Assembly (NCBI GenBank): GCA_948146395.1 | Contig: OX411555.1 | Span: 44,834,065-44,898,064, forward strand | DNA: 64,000 bases | Reading direction: 5' to 3' | Origin: Fragum whitleyi | Taxonomy: Eukaryota > Mollusca > Bivalvia > Cardiida > Cardiidae | Shown: piece by piece, positions 21,577-32,817 of the stretch | Layout of the letters: each line of letters opens with the position of its first letter | Position numbering within the stretch: the stretch's first letter is position 1 | The notes under the pieces: generated by a model | The model's database searches: none | Seen by the model: only the letters and a program-made list of their open reading frames with translations | Told to the model about the DNA's origin: nothing | Program-made: the position numbers and the translations under genes

Positions 21577-21683
21577 CAAATAAACTATTCGGGTTACAAG
21601 TGTAATATACAATGTCTAAAAACTCGAAAAAGGAAATTGAGCAAAAGGACTTCTAACAAAACTCTTTCAATTTCATGACTAAT

Positions 21684-21812
21684 CCTGCGTTCATGATGAC
21701 AAAACGGTACAAACGTTTGCAAATTTAACCTCGCTTTGCGAGCGCATTTGTGTGCAAGGCGGGAAAAAATTCAAACGTGTTGCACTGTTTTGTCATCCTT
21801 AACGCAGGGTAA
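21684..21812. mobile_element. Family C foldback MITE
   Basis: tcctgcgttcatgatgacaa ... ttgtcatccttaacgcaggg, with the usual cgctttgcg / gtgcaaggcggg core. Diverged arms. Confidence 0.85.
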
Positions 21813-22079
21813 GTGACGTTCACGTTGCAGGAAAGTTTGCATCGAAACTTGGCTTATTTAGAAACTTAATTTAGTCAAAGAATAGCTCGAGGTTAGGTAG
21901 GTTGGTGACAAAATGCTTGGCACTTTTATTGGGACGTTTTACGCCATGGCAGCTTCAGAGGAATAAGGGTGGACTTTGAAAGTGTTTACCGCTTTCAACT
22001 TCTAATTGCAGTTTTAAATTGAATCAGGTATTTTACTTTGTCGGCCACCGACGATAGGACATTATTTGGGTATCTGTTG

Positions 22080-22372
22080 GTAGACCGTCGTCATAGCGCA
22101 GTTGGTAGCGCGTCGGAATGTCAACCTTTACGTCCCGGGTTCGATTGCCTACAGCGGCACTCGTTTTTTTTCCCTCTATTTGTCTACCACGAAAAGGTTA
22201 ATAATCGTGGATCTATTCGGGGGAGCAGCTGGAAGCTGATAAAGAATGCAATGGTAGTATTGGTGTAAAAATACGAGTAATCTATTGTTAGGTGCTCCTG
22301 CCGTCGCATTACAACTGAAATATTGTTAAAAGCGGCGTAAACCCCCATTCAGACAAACAAACAAAAAATGTA
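22080..22372 (+). repeat. tRNA-derived SINE with intact Pol III boxes
   Basis: The head holds an A box (tagcgcagttggtagcgc) and a B box (ggttcgattgcc, 22139-22150). A body follows, then the tail aaagcggcgtaaacccccat and a caaa simple repeat. The tail matches the minus-strand SINE tails at 45895 and 60262, so it is the same superfamily. Confidence 0.85.
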
Positions 22373-22569
22373 CACGTATCTATATTAAAAGGTAATTTTT
22401 TTCACGATTATCCAGAGGCATTTTTTGCAACATATTGTGATGTGAATTAAACATATGTTACATGTTATGTTCTCTCCGCTGCTAACCCTTTCGAGTGACA
22501 AAAGTCTTAAAATGACCATGCTCTATTTGAGCGACGAATGGTTTCAGTGTCGAGTTCAGTGTACCTTAC

Positions 22570-22930
22570 CTCTTTTTTCCTTTCTTTCTCACACCATTAC
22601 AACCACAACCGTTTGCATCCTAGGAACCAGCCCTGCGTTCAGGATGAAAACGTTAACGAAGCGCTTTCGAAATGATACCTCGCTTTGCACGTATGTGAAC
22701 GTACAAAGCGGGGTGTCATCTCAAAGCGCTCGCAAAACGCTTTTACATCCTGAACACAGGGCAGTTTCTCATCCCTCTTAGGCGTTTTACTTATGATACG
22801 CCAATTGTTGGGAGACAAATGACTCGTATCATACTGATTTTTGTCAAATGTCATATGAACGTTGGCCGAGACGGGGTGCGAACTTACGACCCAACCATTG
22901 GCAGCCGAGTGCTTTAACCATAAGCTAGCC
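22570..22930 (-). repeat. tRNA-derived SINE split by a family C MITE
   Basis: The tRNA-like head reads left from 22930 (ggctagcttatggttaaagc; B box gttcgcacccc). The body includes gacaaatgactcgtatca, and its remainder (ctcacaccattacaaccaca) lies beyond an inserted family C MITE at 22628-22763. Confidence 0.8.
22628..22763. mobile_element. Family C foldback MITE (subtype with GAAGCGCTTTCGAAATG arms)
   Basis: gccctgcgttcaggatgaaa ... tttacatcctgaacacaggg. The arm middle differs from other copies (gcgctttcgaaatgatacc instead of acagtttgccaattatacc), so it is a separate subfamily with the same tips and centre. Confidence 0.85.
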
Positions 22931-23185
22931 ATGATTTGCGTTTTAAGCATTGTAACTTCAGCTCTTCTGAAACTAGTATGATTATTCAAGCTTCCTGTAT
23001 GAAAAGCGCACTCTCCGGTTGATCTCTTCTTGAAGTAATCTCTTTTCAAATATTTGTTTGACAGAGATACTTAATGATCTGCTTTTACATACATTACGGT
23101 TCTCGAATGTATTCAAATCTAGTAATCTGTCACCCACCAACTGGGAACTCCGTAAAATAGGTGAAGAAAATGAGATTGGTTCCAG
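22931..23185 (+). repeat. Composite repeat shared with 2120-2377
   Basis: The same sequence order as at 2 kb: SINE head, intervening unique stretch, start of a family B MITE. The two loci diverge after ttggttccag. Confidence 0.8.
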
Positions 23186-23352
23186 TGAAATTCCAGCGGA
23201 GGTCGTTTTCAAAATATTCTAACATTGTTTTTTCAAGATTCAGAAAATCATCTAAGTGCGAATGTTTGGACCCTAGACCGACTTCGCAGTACGCTAAGTC
23301 AGACTCAGGTCGACACTTTACGCACTATAATTATACTTTTCACTTGACACGT
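23133..23352. mobile_element. Family B MITE, decayed copy
   Basis: It contains ctgggaactccgtaaaat, the gaccctagaccgacttcgca core and ctcaggtcgacactttacgc. The second tip has decayed (cttgacacgtcgcc). Confidence 0.7.
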
Positions 23353-23689
23353 CGCCTATCTCTGCAATGAAAAGTAGAAACTGCGTGATGCATTTTTTTA
23401 TCGGCTATTTTCGTTTTTTCTCGGACGAGGTCGTGTCACTTCGGCATCACCGAATATTACCTTTTTCGGCTTCGTTTTGGGTTTTTGTGAGGTCATTTGT
23501 TTCCGCTGGTCGATTTCCGTGATTTCTGAAGATAACGAAGATATTCGAGAAATGACGATGTCGGACCGATTTCAAATTTGTGCATTACATTGTAAATACC
23601 TCAAACGACGGGTTTTCTTATTATGCCCTTTTTGATGGCCCTGATAACGATTCTAGTACAAATATGACCCGTCAGTCGAAAAGGGTCTA

Positions 23690-24036
23690 CAGTCAATCTT
23701 GCTTAATCGATCACGTCTATTAAGCGACCGTTTTTATTAAGCGACCGTTTTCCAAATCCCGTTCTCCAAAACAAAATAGCTGAAAAAGTACATATTACTT
23801 GTCAGATAAAATTGGAAATGAATTCTATGTTGATAGAACGCATTAGAATCGTCTTATTGGGACGATTCTTTTGAGTTTTAACAACTTAGGATTATAAAAA
23901 AAATAAGCAATGACATACACATTCAATAAAAAAAAAATGATAATGACTTGTAAACAAAACGTGAACCAAGCGACTATTTTCTTAAAGACCGCTTTTTGGT
24001 GGTCGCATTAGTTGGCGCTTAATACAAGTTTTACTG
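23690..24036. mobile_element. TA-flanked TIR element K, 347 bp
   Basis: The ends CAGTCAATCTTGCTTAATCG and CGCTTAATACAAGTTTTACTG are inverse and lie between TA dinucleotides. Inner ttaagcgaccg repeats occur in both arms. It is inserted in a family B fragment (23664-23687). The features match a Tc1/mariner-type non-autonomous element. Confidence 0.75.
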
Positions 24037-24039
24037 TAT

Positions 24040-24596
24040 ATGGAAACTTCGTACAATTAATATTTGAAAAGAAGTAAGGTAGTGGCGAACAAAAAAAGAA
24101 TGAACACGCTTTTTCTGTGCTCACAAAATCTATTAACATGTAAATATAATGTGCTTTGAATAAATAAAAATGATGATGTATTTACATGAACAAAATAAAT
24201 TAACGGAAGAAAATGAAAATGAAATAAATAAATAACATGACTGACGGCAATGTGTGTTTCACATTTCATGATGATTGATATGCAACAAAAACAAATATGT
24301 AAATAAATAAATGCATCTCTTTTAGATCGGATTTCTAGTTATAAAATATGGAATTATTTATATTACAAAATAAATATGGACTATTTTGATATGCATTTGT
24401 ACGTTTAAAAATAGTTAATTCTCTGTTTGCTCGTTTAGGAGACATTATGAAAAAAGTAATCATTGTGGGAAATGAAAAAGTTCAAGGTTTTGAATAGCAG
24501 CCCGGTACGGGTCGTTATATGAGCCCTAATTTTATCCCTTTTCGCCTATTTATTAAGTTAATAATATTGTAGAGGGTCAAATTCGGTTCTCCTATA
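24040..24596. other. No gene seen
   Basis: Very AT-rich spacer with aataaa-rich runs. Confidence 0.5.
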
Positions 24597-25087
24597 CAGT
24601 TAGCAACATCGTGAAATTGACATTTATCCCTATAAAATACATTCTAAGTCGTTCGCTCAGCTCATTCGATACACTAAAAGATCACTCCAACCACTCAAAA
24701 CGCTCCGAAACCATTCAAACCTATTCACAACTTTATTGAATTCGACCATTCCGTTATTTCATTGGGTTGCGTTCAATAGGATGCGACAAATTTGGTCCCT
24801 TAGTCACATAAATCTTTACAGAAAAAGTATAGTATATCGAAGGGCCAGTGCTACACTTTTGTAAGTGCCTATATATTTATAGGCACTTACAATAGTATAT
24901 CACTGACTCCTCGATATTTTTGTTTATAGGCAAGACATTAGCCCTTCTCCAAATCCAAATGAACGGAATCCACGCTGCTGTATTATCCCTTTTCATTTCA
25001 TTTCAAGTTTTTCATCCCACTCGTTCATTTCATTCCGAAATCATTCAAAAATCAATCACCTTGTCAAATACTCGATGTTCCTAACTG
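24597..25087. mobile_element. TA-MITE family A, copy 2 with inner hairpin
   Basis: CAGTTAGCAACATCGTGAAATT ... gtcaaatactcgatgttcctaactg, in reverse orientation relative to the 37-kb copy. The centre holds a 34-base hairpin (24859-24892: ttgtaagtgcctatat / atataggcacttacaa) in place of the usual gggaggtaat core. Confidence 0.8.
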
Positions 25088-25570
25088 AATGTTACATCTC
25101 CTTGGTTGATTCTAAATACCTTACAAATAGCTGTAGTTTTTGAAATACTGACTGGTCAGCAATGGTATTTATTCTGAAAGTGATATTCAACGGGATTTAC
25201 TGCTTAGCCTTCAAGACATTAACTCTTGATAAAGATTTTTTAAAAGGATTATGCTTATCAAGGAGCAATTGTATGCTTTGTAAACTAGCTAAACATGCAA
25301 ACCCGCTTACTAGTGGTCAAATCAACACTCTTTTCAGATGGTCGGATGTCTGAATGGGCAGCAATGGTCGTTTAGATAAATTGGTTTCATGTTTGTGTTG
25401 GAGTTGTTATTTGTGACAGAATCGATGACGTCATCACAACTGGAAACTCTTGAGATCATGTAGTACCTGTTCGCGTGGAATGTTTGTTCTTTTCTGCGAA
25501 GGGAATTTTATAAGTATCTCGGGAAGAAATACGTATAGTACTATCTCCTGTAATTTCTAGGTAGACATCT
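25088..25570. other. Downstream flank of the cytokine-like exon
   Basis: It would be the 3' untranslated side of the minus-strand exon. TTTATT at 25165-25170 is AATAAA on the minus strand and could be the poly(A) signal. No other gene. Confidence 0.4.
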
Positions 25571-25981
25571 TCAGGTCGACGTATTCGGTATTGGTACCCG
25601 TTTTCCAGCGACCACCTCAGTTTCCACGTCAACAATTACTTCAACGGAACCAATCTGGCTATGTATAGTGTAATCAACATTTATCGATCGAAATAGATTC
25701 ATCACGTGATGTATAATTTTGTAATCCCGTTGGTATCGCTCCGCGTTATTTTCTGGAATTCCAACAGTCGGTCGTATCAGCGGAAGAACAACTCCGTTCT
25801 GTCTTTCTTGGATTGCGTAATGTAAATGACAGAAGAAAGTGTACATTTTGTGTTCCAACACGGATATTTCTTGAAAGTAGTTCGGTGAAAATAATGACGT
25901 CTCTTCGTCGAGCTTAACTTGTTCCACAAAATGAATAGCTGTAGATACCCGGTTGTAGTCTTCTATTAGGTGTGTGAAAAA
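25571..25981 (-). CDS. Terminal exon of a candidate CNTF/LIF-type helical cytokine
   Basis: A strong acceptor on the minus strand (atttttcctattttccag) ends at 25982. The exon opens in phase 0 and codes 136 residues to the stop at 25573-25571. Three amphipathic helices can be drawn: about residues 5-24, 35-59 and 77-106. Between the first two lies SLFSPNYFQEI, and the last contains YKIIHHVMNLFRSI. Order, spacing and key hydrophobics resemble helices B, C and D of CNTF, CLCF1 and LIF, in whose genes one last exon also codes B-D. If so, helix A and the signal peptide lie on exons further right, which I could not find. A single Cys is present. The tail after 110 is extended and polar. It could instead be an unrelated helical protein; similarity was judged by eye. 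Confidence 0.5.
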   Translation of the reverse strand, partial: FFTHLIEDYNRVSTAIHFVEQVKLDEETSLFSPNYFQEISVLEHKMYTFFCHLHYAIQERQNGVVLPLIRPTVGIPENNAERYQRDYKIIHHVMNLFRSINVDYTIHSQIGSVEVIVDVETEVVAGKRVPIPNTST

Positions 25982-26143
25982 CTGGAAAATAGGAAAAATA
26001 TGTGTCACGTCACAAAGAGTACCATCCGAAAACCCAGTAAAGTAGAATGATAAAAAAATAATTCTAGAAGGGGTCAATAGGATGTCGCATAGCAAGTTTT
26101 GCATTCCTTTGTGTCATTCTTGATTCGAAAATCAAACGATTGC

Positions 26144-26309
26144 TTAAGGTAGTGGACCCGTAATAGTTCCGCAACATTTGGGAACTCATAATCTTTCACA
26201 ATATTAACCGAGGTTTCCTAATGAAAATCATTAGGAAACCTCGATGAACACTGTTAAAGTTCATTACTTCCAAAACGTTGCGGAACTATTACGGTGCCAC
26301 TACCTTAAA
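26144..26309. mobile_element. Foldback MITE F, copy 1 (TTAA-flanked)
   Basis: TTAAGGTAGTGGACCCGTAATAG ... ctattacggtgccactaccttaa, with the perfect central arms gaggtttcctaatg / cattaggaaacctc. The second copy is at 38708-38874. Confidence 0.85.
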
Positions 26310-26427
26310 GTCTCGATCCTAGTCTCGATCCTAGTCTATCCGTCATGTTCACTCACACAGTCTGACTTTGATCGACACTTTACTCGCTACTTAGATAGTC
26401 CCTTTTTTGTCTGACGGGTCACTGATA
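26310..26427. mobile_element. Family B MITE, right part
   Basis: ctcgatcctagtctcgatcc (a small tandem duplication), then tgatcgacactttactcgct and ttgtctgacgggtcact. Its left part is missing beyond the F element. A further tip lies at 26769-26835. Confidence 0.75.
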
Positions 26428-27167
26428 TATATTCATTGTAGAAAGAAAATGGAAAAGTAGAAAATATGACGGAAATAAGTAATGCAGATTTATGCCTTTC
26501 GATTTAGGCTTCAAAACGGGTAAAATTAACCAAATCTGGAGAAAATATTTTTAAAAGATGTATTTTTTGAAGTTTTTCAAAATTGACTGCTGGTTACAGG
26601 TTCAAAAACGAATATTTATCAATTAAAGGTAAAACTAGGAGAAAAAACTAGAAAATATGTCAGTAATCAACATAAGAAAAGTCTGGGAAGGAAACGTCTT
26701 GCATAAGGTCGTTATTTTTCCTTATTCTGAAGCCATACTAATTATGCGAAGTTTTGATTTTAATAAAAATGACTTATCACGTGAAAAGAGACGATCCCGG
26801 AAATCTTTTAGTTACACGTGGCTCGTCACTTGAAACAATCTGTCCAGAAATTTTGTTTAATTCTATTTTTCTCTAGACTTCCGACTTAAAGTAAACGACA
26901 GCGTGAAATTGGCAAGATGAATGAATCTGGAACGATTTTGAGGGATTTGGTTCTTTAGAGAATGTTTATGTAATATCCATATATAATATAGATAAAAGAC
27001 AAAAACAGACCATCAAAGGAAAAAATGATAGAAGGTTTTTTACTTTTATTTAAGTTTTGAGAAAAAAAAATTGGGTCGGCTTTCTAAAGAACCAGACAAT
27101 AAAAAAATATTGGCCTAAGTATACCGTGTATGAACTATAAATGTAGTAGTATCACAGACTGAAACCA
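26428..27167. other. No gene seen; possible upstream intron
   Basis: On the minus strand this would be intron of the cytokine-like gene. No convincing exon with donor and acceptor was found. Confidence 0.4.
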
Positions 27168-27300
27168 GCCCTATGTTCAGGATAACAAAACGGTGCATAC
27201 TGTTTTCAAATTTCATTCCGCTTTGCACTTAAGTGCATATGCAAAGCGGGGTATAATTGGCAAACGGTTTGCGCCGTTTTGTCATCCTGAACACAGAGCA
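27168..27300. mobile_element. Family C foldback MITE
   Basis: ccctatgttcaggataacaa ... gccgttttgtcatcctgaac, with the core ccgctttgcac / gcaaagcggggtataattgg. Confidence 0.9.
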
Positions 27301-27390
27301 AATTTATAAGCAATAATTTGCCAGAAATTATTACTGAGGTACAAAAGAGCACAGGTTAAGTTTAAAAATCCTTTTGAAATGTTAAAAAGA

Positions 27391-27807
27391 ATTTTAAATT
27401 GACAATCATTCCGATCAAAACCATTCTAAATCGCTCACTCAGCGCTCCATTCATTCGTTCCCAGCACTCACTCAAACCATTCAATAACGCTTCAAACTTA
27501 CAAAAAATGATAAGATTAAAAACTACAATCAAAATAAAAATCGCTAGAAAAAATACGTGGTTTCACTGGCTTTATTGAAGCTTGTTAGCGTATGATGGGT
27601 TCTGGAAGACCTAAAAGCTATGTAAAGGACCAAATGCACTTTTTATTAAAGGGAGGTAATAAATATAGCTAATTTTGTTCAACCTGAACAAAATTTTCGA
27701 GATTGGATTACCTTCCATAAAATTCACCAAAAACTCACTCCACACACTCAGTCAATTTCATTTTAAAATCATTCAAAAATCATTCACCTTGTCCATTTCA
27801 CGAACTG
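27391..27807. mobile_element. TA-MITE family A, copy 3
   Basis: Reverse orientation. The body phrases aaaccattctaaatcgctca, aagggaggtaat and tcattcaccttgtccatttc are diagnostic. The left tip has decayed to ttttaaattgacaa. Confidence 0.75.
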
Positions 27808-28239
27808 TACAAACCTACCTCTGTTCGTTGATTTATGACATGTAAACTCGGAAATCCTTGTAATGTGGAATTGTCTAAAGTTTGTAGGAGATCTGGGCCT
27901 TGTATTCTTTCTGTTGCCTGTAAAATGATGAGATACTTTTTTAGAAAGCTGTCAATAAACGATTTGCTTCATAGCTCAGGGAAATGCAAGTTGAGTTCCA
28001 TTAAGTGCTTTATATACAACATTTTTGGACAAACATAAAGCATCATTTTGATTGAATTCTAATAATTTATATCTCCTTTAGTCCGTTGTTTTTTTCAGAA
28101 CAATATTGAATAATTTATTTTTAGACGGTTCCCGGTTAATTTTCATGCAGTCTGAATTAGTTTGCTAACAATGTCATGAGTGCGCCAAGAAAAGAATCAA
28201 ATCAGCCTGTGAATCAATCAGCTAAGGAAAAGATCCTCT
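27808..28239. other. No gene seen
   Basis: Spacer without recognised features. Confidence 0.5.
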
Positions 28240-28310
28240 ACCGAGAATCGAACTCTGATCCTCTAAGTCAAGAATCTGACGCTCTACCTCTGGACCACGG
28301 AGCTTCATGT
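28240..28310 (-). pseudogene. tRNA-like pseudogene or SINE head
   Basis: The minus strand reads gctccgtggtccagaggtag (A box) and agttcgattctcgg (B box) at tRNA spacing. The acceptor arms do not pair, so it is not a working tRNA gene. Confidence 0.6.
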
Positions 28311-28659
28311 GCATAGATGAAAGTAGAATAAATTGACCGATATACGATATTTCCTGTACATTTCATTGCATAATGATAGGTTGTGTGTTTATTGCTAAAA
28401 GCAATAGTTCAACTATTACATTCCAACTCAATTCAAGCATTTATATGACTTCATTACAACGTGCAAACTTTCGGTTTCGAGCGATTTTATATTTTTTCCT
28501 CTTTGCGGTAGGTCATTCCCATAAACTTTGAACTTTTAGCGAATCACATTTGTTGTTGCAGTTGTACTGATCGACACAATAAATCTGATTGGTTAAAAAT
28601 AACTTCTCGTTAAAACTCAACCAATGATTATCTTTATTCAACGTTTACCTTCTATTGGT
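28311..28659. other. No gene seen
   Basis: Spacer. Confidence 0.5.
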
Positions 28660-28860
28660 AATTTGTTTATTTTAATGGAGTTCTACGTCGCTTTCAACAA
28701 TCTTTCCGTTATATCGCGTCGACTGGAGCACCTAGCAATGGATTCCTGGTCTTTCCCTCGCCAGTATTACCAATACACCCCTTCCTTAACACCAGCTGCT
28801 ATCACACATAGGTCTACGATTATCAACTTATTGGCGAGAAACAAATAGTCGGAAAAGCTA
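28660..28860 (-). repeat. tRNA-derived SINE, head lost
   Basis: Plus-strand phrases tcaacaatctttccgttata, agcaatggattcctggtc and ataggtctacgattatcaac match the SINEs at 45895 and 60262. Confidence 0.75.
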
Positions 28861-28912
28861 AGTGCCGTCGTTCTTTTGACGAATGGGAAATTTTAAATCC
28901 AAGCCCAACTTC

Positions 28913-29112
28913 GAGCCTGGCTATCTCAGCTGTCAAGGATTGGGCTGTCATCCTAGGGTCGCGAGTTCGAACTCCGCTTTCGAGGTGGCTCGTATGAAAT
29001 TACGTGGTTGAACTTGTGTGATAAAACGTTAGGAAACCATATGTAGGTGCAACAACTGACGCGATATAATTTTCGAAATGTTGTAAGTGGCGTTAAACCC
29101 CATGCAAAAAAT
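28913..29112 (+). repeat. tRNA-derived SINE with head and tail
   Basis: The head ggctatctcagctgtcaagg and B box gagttcgaactcc are followed by a short body. The tail gtggcgttaaaccccatgca is the same tail as the SINE at 22080. Confidence 0.75.
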
Positions 29113-29660
29113 TAACAAAGGAAATCAGTCCAAAACAAATGCGTACATCCCTCACCCTCAAAAATCTCCATATCTTGAAACAGTTGTATCTTCAATTCTT
29201 AATTCTTTTATATAGTTTGCGGCATGCTTATTTCTATCTTGTATGTAAAGAAAGAACATCTGCTCTTTCTCTCTCTCTGCTTTGTTGTTGTTGTTGTTGT
29301 TTTGTTTTTGTATTTTAATTCTTAGTATTTTGGTTTAAGATATCTTATTATACGTACGTATTTATTTCTTAAACGTATAGCGTCTGCCTCAACTTCTAAC
29401 GAATGTATTCGCAACCTTTCGGCTATCGTCGAGTCTGGTTCCGGGGCTAAATGCGAGTCTGTGAGTACTAATGGATTTGTTTCTGATGGACGGGAACCAG
29501 CGCATAAAGCTTCCAAACGGCTTATACTGACCGGAACTGTGGAAACGGGAACCATATATATCCAAACGAGGTAGAGCGAGTTTGCTGAAACTAGGAAAAT
29601 AATCAAAACTAAATTTTTTGGTATACAACTGCGACCCCGTACAGACATTGCATAAATAAA
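29113..29660. other. No gene seen
   Basis: Spacer with a gtt microsatellite at 29281-29300. Confidence 0.5.
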
Positions 29661-29663
29661 ATG

Positions 29664-29951
29664 GGCCAGTGCGTGACATTTCCAACAATTTCACATGTCG
29701 ATGGCTCAGCGCGAAACAGTTGTAACTCCCTATAACCATATAGGGAGTTACAACTGTTTCGCGCTGAACCATCGATGTGTTTAATACACAAACATTTAGA
29801 AACTTGGACTGCCGAGAGAGGGTTATGACCTTTTCTACCTCCCGAGCGCATAGTGATGACTCTGGTCAGCATATGTGGATGCACAGGCTGACCCGATACT
29901 TTACTCTGTGGTTATATGAATTTGTCGGAAATGCCACGCACTGGCTCAAAT
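29664..29951. mobile_element. Family D MITE carrying a hairpin element E
   Basis: Tips gccagtgcgtgacatttcc and ggaaatgccacgcactggc. The core actctggtcag ... gatgcacaggctgacc is palindromic. Hairpin E (29703-29772: gctcagcgcgaaacagttgt ... acaactgtttcgcgctgaac) is inserted in the left arm. Confidence 0.85.
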
Positions 29952-30924
29952 TCATGTAGATCTACTCTAAAATTGAACGGAACCAGCTCAACCCAACACA
30001 GAGTAGTGTTATTTCTAGCTTTAGCAAAAGGGGAAACTTTACATGACTTACTGAGGGCTGAAGTGTCATTCTGAAACAATATAGAATAAAAAAATTACTT
30101 TAAAGCTGCTCCATCACAGTTTTTCATAGAAAAAAATAAACAAAACTTGTTTTAGATTTGGAAATGTGTGTATATTTAGACGATTAAGAATGGCCCAATG
30201 GCATTGGCACTAAAACAAACATATTTCAATAATTTTGTAACTTTTTTTAAGCGGCATGATCAATAAGGGATCCAGTCTATTTATTTCGAGTCTATGAATT
30301 ACAAAATCATTATTTCCGTGAATAATCTTTCATTTTTACTTGTAATTATTTGAAGTCTCCAGCTGTCAAATATTTCTACCTTCATCTTTGATTGAATAAG
30401 ACAAGCATGCGGAATTAACATGTGCGAAGAGTTTGCTCGAAATTGAAGAATAATTTCTAAGGCGTTAGTAGTTGCTTTATTTTTCAGAGTGATTTTCGCT
30501 TAATTCAGGAATATCAGTCTTTCTTTCCATGCATTACCAGATTAAATCTTATTATTTTAAAGGCTTCAACATAATGAGGTCGTTAATTCCAATTAATTTT
30601 TCAAAAAAAATCAAAACGCTCACTTTCCAGATCTGTGAAAGAGCAGCTTTAACACTAAACTTGAAGGCAATTTGCGTCGGTTTATGTAAGGTTCAGCACC
30701 GGATGTCTGTAAAATGAGGGTTTTATTGGCGATCAAAGGACAAAGGGGTCGATTCACAAAAATCATAAAAATGAAAGAAAGTTTATCGGTGATGTTTTGA
30801 GTAACATCCCTTGAAGTTTTCGTGCTTAAAGACGTTCAAATGTCAGGAGTGACCAACGTCTAAACTAAACACTCATAATCGTCTTGCAGTTATCCTTCCT
30901 TTGGTGAAATGAATGAGAAAATAT
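29952..30924. other. No gene seen
   Basis: About 1 kb of spacer, no supported gene. Confidence 0.5.
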
Positions 30925-31065
30925 GCGATGCTTAACACCGAGCACGTTAAAAAACCATGGCGGATCTCAGCAGTAGTTTCGTCATGTACCCTTGCACTAA
31001 CCCCCGCAACAACTATCTGACTTCTGGGGGCGTCACTCGTATTGGGCATGAGCTACGGTTGCGAT
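30925..31065 (+). repeat. SINE body fragment (cacgttaaa type)
   Basis: agcacgttaaaaaaccatgg, ctcagcagtagtttcgtcat and the gggggcgtcactcgta stretch match the inverse of 48357-48546 and 63425-63640. Confidence 0.75.
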
Positions 31066-31410
31066 GATAGTTAAACAGAAATACACAAATTATATAGCGC
31101 AGTGGTTGAGCGTCAGACAATCATTCAAAAGATTGGCCGAAAATTGTTATCAATACCTCATGAACAAAAATTTGATGACGCATACATATTTTTCAATTAA
31201 TTTCGCAATGCAAGGAGAATATTTCCTCATTTTAGCCAAAAAAAAGTGGAAATGAAGATAATACTTGTTTTATTCATAGAAGGATGAAACCAAAAGCTCT
31301 ATTTTTACTTATATATTTAATCCGCTTTTGGATTTTGGTTTCATTCCTCCATTAATTTAAGAAATATCGTCATCATCTCATTCATATAAATGCGAGCCTC
31401 TCGCAAATAA
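31066..31410. other. No gene; short foldback traces
   Basis: gaaggatgaaaccaaaagc and ggattttggtttcattcctcc (31281-31352) form a weak inverted pair. Confidence 0.4.
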
Positions 31411-31712
31411 GGGCCATCTCAGAACTCAATAAAATATATATTTGAAAAAGAGATTGAATCCAGCGGAGGTCACCCGGGGTCATTTTTTCAAAGCAAATTA
31501 TATTAAGGAATCGCAGGCTCAGCGCGAAACAGTTGTAACTGCCTATAAATAAATTGTCAGTTACAACTGTTTCGCGCTGACCCATCTAAATGTAGAATAA
31601 TCAATCTAGATTCAGACAATATACGGAGAACGAACATAGTCTACCCTAGCGACCCTGCGCAGCACGCGCATCCTGCTCATTTTTGCACTTAATGGATAGT
31701 TCCGTTATCGCC
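31411..31712. mobile_element. Family B MITE interrupted by hairpin element E
   Basis: The B body (aaaaagagattgaatccagc ... gattcagacaatatacggag) is split by hairpin E at 31517-31585 (gctcagcgcgaaacagttgt ... gcgctgacc). Confidence 0.75.
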
Positions 31713-32817
31713 TGCATAAATACCGGGCGAACCAAACATAGAATGTCACAAAGTCCATATCGCTTTCTCAAAAGCTATTGGTTGGATTTATTGTTTAATA
31801 CAAATAAGGAAGTGATTTGAACCCAGTCTGTTATGTCATTTTGAAACATTTCTTGGGTTTCATTATAAATTATTTCTTTTATTTTGAAATTATTTCCTTG
31901 AAAAAAGAGTGAACTAGTTCATAAGGCGTATAATATTAAGCAAGCACGCCAATCTTTTTTAGGTCACGTTGGAATATTTGCCTTCGATTTTATACTTGGT
32001 ACATCGCACGAAAAACAAATTGGAAGTGGAATGGGGGCGTAGTGTTTGAGGAATCAGAGACTGACCTTAGTCTACCCATCTAATAATTTGAAGCTTGGTC
32101 TGTTTACTTCAGACGGTACATCGAAAGGGATGTCAGTCGTGGGAAGGAATTGATTGAATAGGGTTTGCCATTGAGAGGTTGCCATTCTTATAAGTGATTG
32201 TTAGATCATTGCATTCAAGAGATGAAGAAAGAATCTGTTGATTTCATGGAGGAATGAAACTAAAATCCTTTTAACACCTTTTAACAATGCATGGATTCAT
32301 GCATAACTGTGATTAAGTTTTCAGGCCCATACCTCAACGAATCCAACAAATGCAATCTTCATATTTTATAATTTAGTTTAAAGAAGCAAATATGTTATGA
32401 TTTGTGAATTATGAAGCACAGGACTACAAGCTTACTTAATAAGTGCGTACTCAAAATCCTTTTCATTTGGGGAAAAAATTGTTTTCAGACTGAACAAAAA
32501 TGGTGGCATCATAAGGAATAAAAACAATTTATACTTAAATGTAGATAATGTAGTTTAACTTCATATGTAAATCTTTTACTATTTCCCCTTTAGTTTGAAT
32601 GTCTAATGTTCTTCCGTGTTACGTGTATTTTCCTCATGCCTGAATGAAATATTTAAACAATCCCCGCGGAAATATTCCCAACATAGTTGTCGCTTCTTGA
32701 TGGATCAGTTCATCGCAATTAGTCATTTTGATATTATACAATGTATTATTGTCAAATTGAAATTAGACAATTTCAATGAAAGGAGACCTTCTCTAATTCT
32801 TAAATATAGACCATTCT
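31713..32817. other. No gene seen
   Basis: 1.1 kb of AT-rich spacer. Confidence 0.5.

Noticed and set aside
22639..23049. Open frame of 136 codons on the minus strand, similar to one at 2023-2238
   Set aside because: Similarity is due to the shared SINE/MITE composite; the frame crosses a family C palindrome.
29322..29884. Several overlapping minus-strand frames of 90-127 codons
   Set aside because: They run into the family D MITE and hairpin E, overlap each other in different frames and show no domain.
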